Shown piece after piece: positions 34,624-43,122 of a stretch of DNA of 64,000 nt. The position numbers and the translations under genes were made by a program. The stretch's first letter is position 1. Each line of letters begins with the position of its first letter. Under the pieces are notes generated by a model. That model was given only the letters and a program-made list of their open reading frames with translations, made no database searches and had not been told where the DNA came from. Source of the stretch: JACVRW01 sp963850205 (lineage in GTDB: Bacteria > Actinomycetota > Thermoleophilia > Solirubrobacterales > Thermoleophilaceae); the NCBI GenBank assembly GCA_963850205.1, contig CAWKKJ010000015.1, forward strand, positions 310,001 to 374,000. The letters run 5' to 3'.

Positions 34624-35393
34624 GTGCAGGCCGCGGTGTGCGACGTGATCGAGCCCTGGGAGCACGGTGTGGTTCTGCGGGCCACCCGCTTCCCGGACTA
34701 CTACGACTTCAACGTGGTCCGGGTCGACGAGACGCCGGGCGGCATGAGCGCCGAGGAGCTGGCGGCGTTCGCCGACGAGGCTCTGGCCGGGCACGCGCAC
34801 CGGCGCGTGGACCTGGAGTTCGAGCCCGCCGCCGCGGAGCGCCTGCGCGCCGGCTTCGAGCGGCTGGGCTGGCTCTCGGAGCGGCTGGTGTGGATGCGCC
34901 AAACGCCGCCGCAAGCAAAGCTTGCGCTGCGGCGGAGGCGCCGGTGCCGCCCGGTCCGCAGATGGAGGTGGAGCAGGTGCACTACGACGTCGTGCGTCAC
35001 CTGCGCGTGGCCTGGCACCGCGAGGACTTCCCGGAGATCGACCCCGGGCCCTTCCTCGACCAGGCCCGTGAGGTGGCGATGAAGCTGGGCGTTCAGGTCT
35101 TCGCCGCCTTCGAGGGCGGCAGGCCGGTGGCCTACGCGCAGCTGGAGCGCCTCGGTGACCGGTCCGAGCTCAGCCAGCTGTACGTGCTCCCTGAGCAACG
35201 CGGCGGCGGCCGGGGCACCGCGCTGACCCGCGCCGCCATCGCGGCGGCGGGCGACGTGCCCGAGCTGTGGATCATCGCCGACGACGAGGACCGGCCGAAG
35301 CAGCTCTATGCGCGGCTGGGCTTCCGGGCGGCCTGGACGGTGGTGGAGCTGCTGCGGCTACCCGCTGTCTCGTCTACCTCTTCCTCGGGATGA
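34624..35393 (+). CDS. two-domain GNAT acetyltransferase-like protein, frame broken at a palindromic insert
   Basis: From a GTG at 34624 the first 97 codons read a degenerate GNAT half (VVLRATRFPDYYDFNVVRVD, LEFEPAAAERLRAGFERLGW, ending RLVWMRQ). The second half is in another frame from about 34945: MEVEQVHYDVVRHLRVAWHR, then a complete acetyl-CoA site (LSQLYVLPEQRGGGRGTALT) and LWIIADDEDRPKQLYARLGF. The join holds a 31-nt near-perfect hairpin (34904-34934) that is not expected in the family, and the two halves differ in frame by one. AGGAGG lies 20 nt before the GTG, too far to be certain of the start. Last gene of the pot-led operon; its end overlaps the convergent LVIVD gene by 20 nt. Confidence 0.65.
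34904..34934. repeat. palindromic insert within the GNAT gene
   Basis: GCAAGC-AAA-GCTTGC core, extended to a 13-bp stem (CGCCGCC side with GCGGCG side) by skipping a 2-nt CT bulge. It sits exactly where the reading frame of the two-domain GNAT gene changes, so it may be a small mobile palindrome. Only one copy was noticed in this window. Confidence 0.45.
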
Positions 35394-37962
35394 CCAGCGT
35401 CCGGCTCCTCTTTCCGGTGGTCCCGCCGGTGGGCTTGAACGAGGTGTTGATCTTGGCCTTCACCCGGCGCTTTTTCAGCACCCGCGCCATCTGGCGTCGC
35501 TCGGCCCGCGACAGCTTGAGCACCACGCGCACCCGCCCGGCTCGCCGCGGCCGCTTGGTCACCCGCGCCAGCCGCTTCACCTTGGCGGCCGAGGCCTGGC
35601 CACGAGACAGGTTGGCCCGCATGCCCACCCGGAGCAGGCCCGGGCCCGGTACCCGCACCACCACGATCACACGGCCGTTCTTGTAGCGGCCGATCTTCAG
35701 CCGCACGCGGTTGCTGGGCCGGCGGACCGTGACCGAGGCGGTGGCCGGCTGGCTGTCGGCCGCGCCGTCGTTGGCCACGAACCGAACCGCGTCTGAGCCC
35801 CGGAAGCCGCGGTTGGGCGTGTACAGCACCGAGTCGCCCTGGATCGGGCCCAGCGTCCCGTTGGCCGGGCCACTGACGATCCGGCGCCGCAGCGGGTTGC
35901 CGTTGGGGTCCGTGCAGGTAAGCGCCAGCTCAACCGGCCGGCGGGGCCTCGTCCTCGCGCTGCTGTTCGAGCACGATGGCGGCTTGGCCGCCCCCGGCCC
36001 GGTGTAGCGCAGGATCACGAGCCCGTAGTCGCGGTCCGAGCCGGCGATCAGCCGCTCGCCCGACGGGGTGGTGAACTGCTCGACCCCCCAGAAGTTCGAG
36101 CCCTGGTCGTCGATCCAGGCCCCGACCGGCTCGAGACCGCCGCCGCGGCTGTACCGGAGCACGCGGATGCCGCCGGCGTAGTACGAGCTGTAGGCCAGGT
36201 TCTCGGTCGGGTCGGTGGCGAACTCGTGGATCGAGAGGTCACCGAAATCCGTGTCGTAGCGCGGGTCGAGCGACTCCTGGATCGCAAATGCGTCCAGCTC
36301 CGCGCTGGTCCGGGCGTCGTACAGGTGCCCGTAGCCCCAGCCGTCGAAGACGGCCGAGAGGTCCAGCGTCTCTCCGACGGTGCCCACGGGCGGCGCCGGA
36401 GTCGTCGTGGCCGCCTCCCCCGGAACGCACGAGTAGGTCGCGGGGTCGAGCACCCCGAGGATGGCAAGGCCGGTGGCCCGTCCGACGAAGATGCTCTTGA
36501 TCGACACCACCGGTGGGTCGGTGAAGATCATGTTCAGCAGCCCCTCGCAGCGTGTGTTGTCGCCGGGCGGGAGGGGCGTGACGTTGTTGCTGAAGATCAC
36601 CATCCCGTCGTAGCCCGCGGCCTCCGCGTTCGCGGTCTTGACCTCGAAGCTGCAGGTGCCGCGCTCCGACACGGCGATCGTGGTCGCGGCCGGCGCGACC
36701 GGGATCGTGGCCGGGTCGCACGCGTCGCCGACGTAGAGGGTCCCGCCCGTGAGCGGCTCGTCCACGTCGATCTGCAGCCCGTCGATCGGGACACCGTCGG
36801 CATCCACCGGAGCGCCGAACCCGAACGGCGGGTCGGCCTCCACGCCCGCGATCTTCTGGCTCAGCCGGTAGGGCCCGAAGTCCTCGTCGGCCGCCAGGAT
36901 GTACTGGTTGTCGTACGAGAACTCGGCCTGGTGGGCGTTGCCCTCGGGCGGGTCGAACCCGGTGAGCAGGTCTGGCGCGTCGAACGATGTGTCGGTGATG
37001 TACCTCGGGCTGGCCGGGTTGGACACGTCGAGCTGCACGTAGCCGGCGTCCCAGTAGCTCACGAGCATCCGCATGCGACCGTTCACCCGCTTCACGACCA
37101 CGTCGTGGTGCAGGACCGTGTCGCCGTAGGCGGTCTGGCCGAGGACCTGCGGGAAGACCTCCGAAATGTTGACATCGGCGATCAGCTCCGGCGCCCGCGG
37201 GTTGGTGATGTCGAAGATGTCGAGGTCGGTGACCTCGATGTTGTCCGAGGCCACGAGGTACGCCCGTGGACCGTCCTGCCAGGCGAACACGGAGTGGTAG
37301 GAGATGCCCTTTGTGGGCAGCGGCGTGGTCGGGTCCTCGTCGTCGAAGATGTCGCCGGCGCTCTGCACCAGCGGCCTCGGGCTCGACGGGTTGGTCACGT
37401 CGTAGAGGTCGAAGCCGCCCCCGGTCTTGTCGGTGGGGGAGCACGGCGCAGTCACGTTCGAGCCGTAGGTCTCGTTGTTGACTGCCAGGACGTCGCCGCG
37501 GAACCCCGGAAGGTTGAGTGAAATGGCGTGGGCGCCCTCGCCGTGGTAGGAGTCGGCCGGGGCGGGGATGAAGCCCACCTCGCGGGGCCGGCTCGGAGTG
37601 CGGATGTCGACGACGTAGGTGCCGCCGCGCTCGCAGTTCGGGTTGTCCCAGGAGTTCAGGTAGGCGTAGCCCTTGTGCACCGACAGGTCGGCGATCTGGC
37701 CATCCAGGATGGGCCCGAACCTGCCCGTCGGCTCCAGACGGCCGACGACCTCGAGGTTCTCCCTCCGGCCGGGGAGGCCCCCCGGCTCCGCCGGTAGCTC
37801 GAGTGCCGACGAGGGCTGAGGCGTCGTATTCTCACCCGCTGCGTCGGACCGCGTGGGCAACAGGGGATTGAAGGGGCTCGCGGACGCCTCCACGGCACCC
37901 ACCGACAGGAGCAGCCCCACGCAGAGCATCGTCCGCCATGCCCGACCACCGCTAGATCCCAC
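35374..37962 (-). CDS. secreted LVIVD-repeat/PA-domain/Ig-like protein
   Basis: About 862 residues from the GTG at 37962, chosen because GGAGG precedes it by 6 nt and a signal peptide follows (MLCVGLLLSVGAVEASA). LVIVD-type repeats follow (GGTYVVDIRTPSRPREVGFI, GFDLYDVTNPSSPRPLV, LDIFDITNPRAPELIADV, VQLDVSNPASPRYITD), which build a beta-propeller. At about 440-540 is a PA-like insert (TCSFEVKTANAEAAGYDGMV, followed by IFSNN). Then comes a further propeller blade with RVLRYSRGGGLEPV, and an Ig-like domain (ALTCTDPNGNPLRRRIVSGP, FVANDGAADSQPA). A very basic Lys/Arg-rich tail closes the protein. Extracellular; possibly binds a wall polymer through the basic tail. Last gene of a leftward operon of secreted proteins. 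Confidence 0.78.
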   Translation of the reverse strand: MGSSGGRAWRTMLCVGLLLSVGAVEASASPFNPLLPTRSDAAGENTTPQPSSALELPAEPGGLPGRRENLEVVGRLEPTGRFGPILDGQIADLSVHKGYAYLNSWDNPNCERGGTYVVDIRTPSRPREVGFIPAPADSYHGEGAHAISLNLPGFRGDVLAVNNETYGSNVTAPCSPTDKTGGGFDLYDVTNPSSPRPLVQSAGDIFDDEDPTTPLPTKGISYHSVFAWQDGPRAYLVASDNIEVTDLDIFDITNPRAPELIADVNISEVFPQVLGQTAYGDTVLHHDVVVKRVNGRMRMLVSYWDAGYVQLDVSNPASPRYITDTSFDAPDLLTGFDPPEGNAHQAEFSYDNQYILAADEDFGPYRLSQKIAGVEADPPFGFGAPVDADGVPIDGLQIDVDEPLTGGTLYVGDACDPATIPVAPAATTIAVSERGTCSFEVKTANAEAAGYDGMVIFSNNVTPLPPGDNTRCEGLLNMIFTDPPVVSIKSIFVGRATGLAILGVLDPATYSCVPGEAATTTPAPPVGTVGETLDLSAVFDGWGYGHLYDARTSAELDAFAIQESLDPRYDTDFGDLSIHEFATDPTENLAYSSYYAGGIRVLRYSRGGGLEPVGAWIDDQGSNFWGVEQFTTPSGERLIAGSDRDYGLVILRYTGPGAAKPPSCSNSSARTRPRRPVELALTCTDPNGNPLRRRIVSGPANGTLGPIQGDSVLYTPNRGFRGSDAVRFVANDGAADSQPATASVTVRRPSNRVRLKIGRYKNGRVIVVVRVPGPGLLRVGMRANLSRGQASAAKVKRLARVTKRPRRAGRVRVVLKLSRAERRQMARVLKKRRVKAKINTSFKPTGGTTGKRSRTLVIPRKR

Positions 37963-38019
37963 GTGCCGCCTCCATCTCGTGACTGTCAAGGTCGCGAGTC
38001 CGCGCGCGAGTGTAACGCC

Positions 38020-39987
38020 TCAGCGGCGCAACTCGACTCGCCGCTTGAGGATCCGCGTGTTACCAGCCGGGTCCACGGCGGTCGCCGTGAGCGTGGCCCG
38101 CACCGGTCCGCGCCGGAACAGGGCACGTCGGGCCTTCTTGGTGAAGCGCACGAAGGCGTAGGTGGTGCCGCGATCCTCCAGCCGCGCCGAGCCGCCGGCC
38201 ACCACCCGCGAGCGCCGCAGGCCGAGGCGGCGAGCGGTGGCCCGGTTGAGCACCAGCTCCGCCGTGGCGCCGCAGGCCTCCGAGCAGCGCAGGCGCACCA
38301 CCAGGCCGGCACGCACCTCGGCCAGCCGGTGGCGGCGGCCGACGGCGGCGCCGAGACGGGGGCGGCTGCGGTCGGGCGTACCGGGCCGCGGCGGCGGCGG
38401 CGCGCCGATCGCGGGCTCGTCGGGATCGCAGGCCGTCCCGATCCCGTCTCGGTCCCGGTCGAGCTGATCGTTGACGAGCCCGTCCCCGTTGACGTCGGTG
38501 GCCTCGAGGTTGTAGACGGTCGGGCAGTTGTCGAAGCCGTCGTCGAAGTCGTCGCCGTCGCGATCTCGGTCGCAGGCGTCGCCGCGGTCGTCCCCGTCGA
38601 GGTCTGTCTGGGCCGGGTTGGGGACGAGGTCGCAATTGTCGTCGTCGTTGACGAGCCCGTCCCCGTCGTCGTCCACCGGCGGGCAGGCGTTTCCGTAGCC
38701 GTCCTCGTCATCGTCTTCCTGGCCCGGGTTGGAAATGGTCCGGCAGTTATCGGGCCGAGCGTCTGGCACGCCGTCGGCGTCGTCGTCGGTGTCGCAGGCG
38801 TCGCCGAGCACGTTGATGCCTGGGACGCCGGGGACCGGCTCGGTGCCCCGGTCGGTGTTCACCTGGCCGCCGTTCTTGGTCAACGGGCAGTTGTCCGCGA
38901 TGTCACGGACCTCGTCCCCGTCCACGTCGCCCGGCTCCGGGTGCGCGGCCCGGGCGGTCACCGATGAGGAGGCGTTCCCGGTGCGCAGCAGGCGGACCTC
39001 CGGCGCGTTGCGCCGGCTCGACTGGCCGCTGAGGTCGGTCGCCACCACCGCGAGCCGGACGACGACCGGCTTGCCGCGCTGAAGGGCACGGCGGGCCAGG
39101 CGCCAGTGGCGCCCGGTCAGGCGGTAGCGGAGCTCGGCGCCGCCGCCCGCGACGGCGATCCGCTTCCGGGGCACGCGCTTGATCGGGAGCGTGAGCCCGG
39201 TGGCCTCGAGGAAGCCGGAGGCGCCCAGCGCTCCCCGCTCGCTGGTGGTGGCGTACACCCGCACGACGCGAGAACGCCCAATCCGCTGCAGCGTGGGGGC
39301 GCCGGCGTCCACCACCGGCGGCTTGCCGTCGTCGACCGGTCCCGTGGGCGCGGCGGTGGCCGTACGGGTCACGCCCTCGCAGTCGGCAGCCACGAGGTCC
39401 GAGCCGTCGGCGTCGACGGTGTCCCCGCCGGGCCCGCAGCGCACGGTGTCGGCCTCGCCGTCGCGGGCGGCGATCCGATCGGCCCCGGGCCCGCCGTCGA
39501 GGACGTCGACGCCCTGGTCGCCGCTCAGCACGTCGTCGCCCTCCCCGCCGGCCGCCGAGTCGTTGCCCTCACCGCCGCTCACCTCGTCGCCGAGCGGTCC
39601 CGCGGTCAGGCCGTCCGCGCCGGTGCCGCCCAGGAGCGTGACCGGCACCCGCAGCGACACCGCCGCCGTGTCCTCGCGGTCGCCCAGGTCGATCCGCACC
39701 CGCCGCACGCCGTCGAGCGAGCAGAAGGTCTGCACGATGAAGCCCTCGTTGTCGACGGCGCCGGGCGTGCACGTGCCAGGGTCCATCCCGCCGTCCACGC
39801 GGTCATCGCGGAACTCCACCCGATTGCCGGACGGGCGCACGGCGAGGCCGTTCAAGGATGTGGCGTCGGCGGAGGTGTAGGACACCAGCCCGCCGCCGGA
39901 GCGCACGAGCGAATGGGCGGCGGCCGCGCCTGGTACGAGCGCCGAGGCCGCGGCGCAGACCAGGACCGCGCACAGCCCGCGCCTCAC
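38020..39987 (-). CDS. secreted RTX-like/thrombospondin type-3 repeat protein
   Basis: About 655 residues. I place the start at the GTG at 39987, because it overlaps the restored stop of the upstream BNR gene by 4 nt and leads directly into a signal peptide (VRRGLCAVLVCAAASALVPG); an ATG 7 codons upstream also exists. RTX-type nonapeptides (GGEGNDSAAGGEGDDVLSGD and DVLDGGPGADRIAARDGE) at about 145-190 would bind calcium. At about 355-510 are thrombospondin type-3 repeats (DDDADGVPDARPDNCRTISN, DDDGDGLVNDDDNCDLVPNP, DLDGDDRGDACDRDRDGDDF), also calcium-binding, with paired Cys. The C-terminus is a basic beta-rich domain. The protein should be extracellular and stabilised by calcium. Two different calcium-repeat types in one chain is notable. 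Confidence 0.82.
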   Translation of the reverse strand: MRRGLCAVLVCAAASALVPGAAAAHSLVRSGGGLVSYTSADATSLNGLAVRPSGNRVEFRDDRVDGGMDPGTCTPGAVDNEGFIVQTFCSLDGVRRVRIDLGDREDTAAVSLRVPVTLLGGTGADGLTAGPLGDEVSGGEGNDSAAGGEGDDVLSGDQGVDVLDGGPGADRIAARDGEADTVRCGPGGDTVDADGSDLVAADCEGVTRTATAAPTGPVDDGKPPVVDAGAPTLQRIGRSRVVRVYATTSERGALGASGFLEATGLTLPIKRVPRKRIAVAGGGAELRYRLTGRHWRLARRALQRGKPVVVRLAVVATDLSGQSSRRNAPEVRLLRTGNASSSVTARAAHPEPGDVDGDEVRDIADNCPLTKNGGQVNTDRGTEPVPGVPGINVLGDACDTDDDADGVPDARPDNCRTISNPGQEDDDEDGYGNACPPVDDDGDGLVNDDDNCDLVPNPAQTDLDGDDRGDACDRDRDGDDFDDGFDNCPTVYNLEATDVNGDGLVNDQLDRDRDGIGTACDPDEPAIGAPPPPRPGTPDRSRPRLGAAVGRRHRLAEVRAGLVVRLRCSEACGATAELVLNRATARRLGLRRSRVVAGGSARLEDRGTTYAFVRFTKKARRALFRRGPVRATLTATAVDPAGNTRILKRRVELRR

Positions 39988-40864
39988 GGCCGGAACTCCT
40001 CGCTCCATTTTTTTCCGCCGTCGGTGGTGTGCAGGATCGTCCCGTCGCTCAAGGCCATGTACAGCTCATCGGTCCCTTGCGGGTCCAGAGCGTAGGGCTC
40101 CCCGTCCACCTTGCCCACCTGATCGAAGCTTTCCCCCCGTCGCTCGACACGCCAACCGTTCCGTCGGCCAGCGCCCGGTAGAGCTTGTCCGGGGCCGTCC
40201 AGGCCAGCCGGCTGCCCTTCCCCGGTTGCAGCGGTCGCCAGGTCGCGCCGTCGTCCTCGGAGCGGAAGAGCTGCTCGTCGGTGGCGGCGAGGATGAGCTG
40301 TGGGTTCTCGGGGTCCACCTCGAAGTCGATGATCAGGCCCCTGGGCGTGAAGTTCTCGACGAAGCGGCGCCCGCCGTCCTCGGAGATGACCATCGCGCTC
40401 AGCACCGCGTCCCAGGCATAGAGGCGACCGTGCTTGAAGACGATCTTGTGCAGGTCGGCGTTCCCGAGCCGGGAGACCACCTCCCAGCTCTTGCCACCGT
40501 CCTCGGAGCGCAGGTAGCCGAGGTACTGGGGCAGCGTGCGCTGGTCAGGGTGCCCGGAGCCCACCAGCTCGCCCCGGTCGTCGACGTTCAGCTCGAGGAA
40601 CGTGCCCACCGTGGCCCGCTTGCCGCCCGCCTCGATCGTGCCTCGCACGCGCCGCACTCCGTCGGTCTCCGGATCGATGCGAAAGAAGCCGCGGTTGGTG
40701 GTGAGCAGGAACTCGCCGCTGCCCGTGTCCCGCTCGAGCGAGTTGACGAAGGGCGGGCGCTTGGAGAAGTCCACAAGGCGGTCCGAGCGCGCGCCGCCGC
40801 CGCTCGACTCCTCGCCGCAGCCGGCTACGGTGAGGACCGCCACCAGGGCCAGCACCCGCCTCAT
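39984..40864 (-). CDS. BNR/sialidase-type propeller lipoprotein with a 1-nt frameshift
   Basis: From the ATG at 40864 (overlapping the stop of the membrane-protein gene, ATGA). Lipoprotein signal VLALVAVLTVAGC, then BNR/Asp-box repeats: YLRSEDGGKSWEVVSRLG, VISEDGGRRFVENF and LFRSEDDGATWRPLQPGKG, typical of seven-bladed glycosidase-like or photosystem-assembly-like propellers. At about 40130, in the run GGGGGGAAAGC, the frame breaks; adding one base restores SFDQVGKVDGEPYALD and HTTDGGKKWSEEFRP, ending at a TGA at 39984-39986. The restored stop overlaps the GTG of the next gene, which supports the correction. Restored length about 293 residues. No catalytic residues can be assigned; likely a surface binding protein. 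Confidence 0.75.
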
Positions 40865-42186
40865 GCCCCGGCCGTGGCCAGCAGCCACAACGCCAGGGTC
40901 GTGAAGCCCACCATCACGGCGAGCATCCAGTACTGCGAGCGCACCGCGCTGCGGGCGTCCGGGTACAGCGAGAGCGCGCGCTCGTGGGCCAGTGTCAGAG
41001 CGGCCACGTGCCCGAGCACCACGAAGCCCACCTGGAGGTACCAGGCCTCGTTCTGGCTGAGAGCGCCGTAGTCGATCGTCGCCGTGGCGGTGCCGAACAG
41101 GTTCCAGCCCTCGCCCAGCGGGTCGGAGGCCAGATAGGCGATTCCCTGCCCCTCGAACACGAGAAAGGTCAGGTAGTGGGCCGCCACGTAGACCATTGCG
41201 ATGGGTACGAGCGAGGACGCGAAGGCGCGGGCCAGGTCGGGGGCGCTGAACCGCTCCGACACCGTGTGGGCGCCCTCGATGCCCAGGGCGTAGAACCCGC
41301 TGACCAGCGCGACGCCCAGCACCAGCCCGGCGCTGCCCACGAGCACCGGGGCGTCGAGGGCCGCATCCTCGGTCAGGCCGGTCCACAGCGGCCCGGAGCT
41401 GAGCCCGTCGAAGGTGACAGTGCCGATCATGATCAGGATCAGCGCGGTGGTGCCAGGCACCATGTCGAGCCGGGTCAGCCCGGCCAGCGGCGGCCGCACG
41501 CCCACCACGGCATCCCGTCGCTCGAAGGGTGAGATGCGGGCGAACAGGTCGAAGTAGACGGCGAAGGTCTCCCCCCGGCGGGTCCAGGTCTCGACGCCGT
41601 ACAGCTTCTGGGCCACGAGGGTGTAGAGGGTGTAGACGAGCGCGGCGATCGCGAGCGTGCGCGGCTGCTCGCTCCACTCGGAGGCCAGCTCTATCCAGGC
41701 GAAGCCCAGCACGCCGAGGGCCGCCGGCCAGCGGCCGAGCCGTTCCGGGTAAGGCCGGCGGCCGCCGCCGCCGAGCAGCCGCCCGAGCGCGCGCCAGGGG
41801 CTCAGTGCCCGGAACACGTTGCCGAAGACCGCGCTCACGAACACCATTCCCACCCAAAAGGTGATGAACACGAAGGTGGGGGCGAAGTTCTCGAACGCGC
41901 TCTGGGTACCGGCCAGCCCGGCCACGATCACCAGCCCGAGCAGCAGCACGCCGAGGACCCCCGCCGCCAGCTCGAGCCCGGGCGCGCCGAGGAACCGCCC
42001 CAGCCGCCCCGGCAGCGGCCGCCAGCGATCCCCGGAGAGCTTGGGCTCGGGCCACAGGACCGCCAGTGCCACGAAGGAGACGATCAGGACCACCGCCGCC
42101 GCCCAGCCGAAGAGCCATTCCGGCAGCGGCAGGCTGGCGCGCTGGACGAGGCCGTGGGCCAGCGGGAAGACGAGCGGGAGGGTCAG
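40861..42186 (-). CDS. polytopic membrane protein, FedB/'fenitrothion hydrolase'-like
   Basis: About 440 residues with ten or so membrane helices, for example WAAAVVLIVSFVALAVLWPE, ELAAGVLGVLLLGLVIVAGL, FENFAPTFVFITFWVGMVFV and YVAAHYLTFLVFEGQGIAYL. The opening AHGLVQRASLPLPEWLFGW resembles proteins annotated as fenitrothion hydrolase (FedB-like) in related actinobacteria; that name does not establish an organophosphate activity here. Start is uncertain: no ATG, GTG or TTG occurs in frame between the end of the upstream gene and AHGLV, so I place it at a CTG (42186), directly after the upstream stop at 42191-42193. A signal-like stretch LTLPLVFPLA precedes AHGLV. Coupled to the BNR lipoprotein gene by ATGA. 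Confidence 0.65.
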   Translation of the reverse strand: MTLPLVFPLAHGLVQRASLPLPEWLFGWAAAVVLIVSFVALAVLWPEPKLSGDRWRPLPGRLGRFLGAPGLELAAGVLGVLLLGLVIVAGLAGTQSAFENFAPTFVFITFWVGMVFVSAVFGNVFRALSPWRALGRLLGGGGRRPYPERLGRWPAALGVLGFAWIELASEWSEQPRTLAIAALVYTLYTLVAQKLYGVETWTRRGETFAVYFDLFARISPFERRDAVVGVRPPLAGLTRLDMVPGTTALILIMIGTVTFDGLSSGPLWTGLTEDAALDAPVLVGSAGLVLGVALVSGFYALGIEGAHTVSERFSAPDLARAFASSLVPIAMVYVAAHYLTFLVFEGQGIAYLASDPLGEGWNLFGTATATIDYGALSQNEAWYLQVGFVVLGHVAALTLAHERALSLYPDARSAVRSQYWMLAVMVGFTTLALWLLATAGA

Positions 42187-42190
42187 CGGC

Positions 42191-42493
42191 CTAGCGCCGG
42201 ATCGCGAACAGCACCCGCGGGCCCTTCGAGCAGCGGAACTTGATGCTGGTCGAGCGCCCGAACGTCTTGCAGCTGTACCCGGAGGGCCGGTTTCCGTGCC
42301 GGAGGTAGCGCTTGGCCTGGCGACGGGCCGTGGTACAGCGGATCTGGTCCGCCTTGATGTTGAAGCGCTTGCCCTTCGCCGCGACCATCCCGCAGTTCTT
42401 CGGCGGCACCGGCGCCCAGGCGCTGCCCGGCGACAACGCGACGACGAGCGCAACCAGGGCCGATGCGGCCACGATGACGCGTATCCCTCTCAA
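42191..42493 (-). CDS. small secreted Cys-containing basic protein
   Basis: 100 residues. A signal peptide (IVAASALVALVVALSPGSAW) is followed by a basic mature part with four Cys (NCGMVA, IRCTTA, YSCKTF, FRCSKG) that could form two disulfides. The pattern GYSCKTFGRSTSIKFRCSKG resembles short actinobacterial secreted proteins of unknown function. First gene of the leftward surface-protein operon, divergent from the ferritin gene with 95 nt between. Start from the ATG at 42493. Confidence 0.7.
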   Translation of the reverse strand: MRGIRVIVAASALVALVVALSPGSAWAPVPPKNCGMVAAKGKRFNIKADQIRCTTARRQAKRYLRHGNRPSGYSCKTFGRSTSIKFRCSKGPRVLFAIRR

Positions 42494-42588
42494 GCCATCT
42501 CTCCTATACCCGGATCACTCCGCTTGCTCGAACACGGTACACCGCCCACGACGTGCGGTAGCGTCGCCGGACCCGACCAAGGACACGC

Positions 42589-43122
42589 ATGCCGGCTGAA
42601 CGATTCGTAGAGGCCTTGAACGAGCAGATCGGGCGCGAGTTCGGCGCCTCGCAGCAGTACCTCGCGGTCGCGATCTGGTACGAGGACCAGACGCTCCCGC
42701 GCCTGGCCCAGCTCTTCTACGACCAGTCCGTCGAGGAGCGCGGACACGGGCTGATGATGGCCAAGTACCTGCTCGACTCCGGCCTCCTGCCGCGGGTGCC
42801 GGCGGTGGCCGAGCCGCGCCCGAACTTCGCCGACATGGTGGAGCCGATCCGGCTGTCGCTCGAGCAGGAACGCAAGGTGACCGACCAGATTGCCGCGCTG
42901 GCCTCCATCGCCCGGGAGGAGAACGACTACGTGAGCGAGCAGTTCATGCAGTGGTTCCTCAAGGAGCAGGTCGAGGAGATCGACCTGATGACCACCCTCC
43001 TCGACACGGCCGAGCGCGCCCGCGACCGCCCGTTGGACCTGGAGGACTTCATCGCCCGCGAGGGCATCGGCGGCGGTGAGGAGTCGGATCCGACCGCGCC
43101 GCGCGCCGCCGGCGCGGGCTGA
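42589..43122 (+). CDS. ferritin
   Basis: 177 residues, four-helix ferritin fold. The ferroxidase centre is visible: Glu in LNEQIGREFGASQQYL, Glu-x2-His in QSVEERGHGLMMAKYLL, and in the second half Glu in LEQERKVTDQIAALASIA and Gln in SEQFMQWFLKEQVEEIDL. These segments match the FtnA type rather than haem-binding bacterioferritin (no haem Met is apparent). Stores iron as ferrihydrite in a 24-mer in the cytoplasm. A 20-residue disordered C-terminal tail is extra. The next gene begins directly at its stop (TGA-ATG). Confidence 0.93.
   Translation: MPAERFVEALNEQIGREFGASQQYLAVAIWYEDQTLPRLAQLFYDQSVEERGHGLMMAKYLLDSGLLPRVPAVAEPRPNFADMVEPIRLSLEQERKVTDQIAALASIAREENDYVSEQFMQWFLKEQVEEIDLMTTLLDTAERARDRPLDLEDFIAREGIGGGEESDPTAPRAAGAG

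Noticed and set aside
38470..38960. Possible repeat array or CRISPR
   Set aside because: Repetitive GTC/GTCGTC pattern is the coding sequence of calcium-binding thrombospondin type-3 repeats; no direct repeats with unique spacers.
40049..42118. 689-codon frame apparently fusing a membrane protein and the BNR protein
   Set aside because: The upstream two thirds are the wrong frame of the membrane protein gene; the true BNR start is the ATG at 40864.
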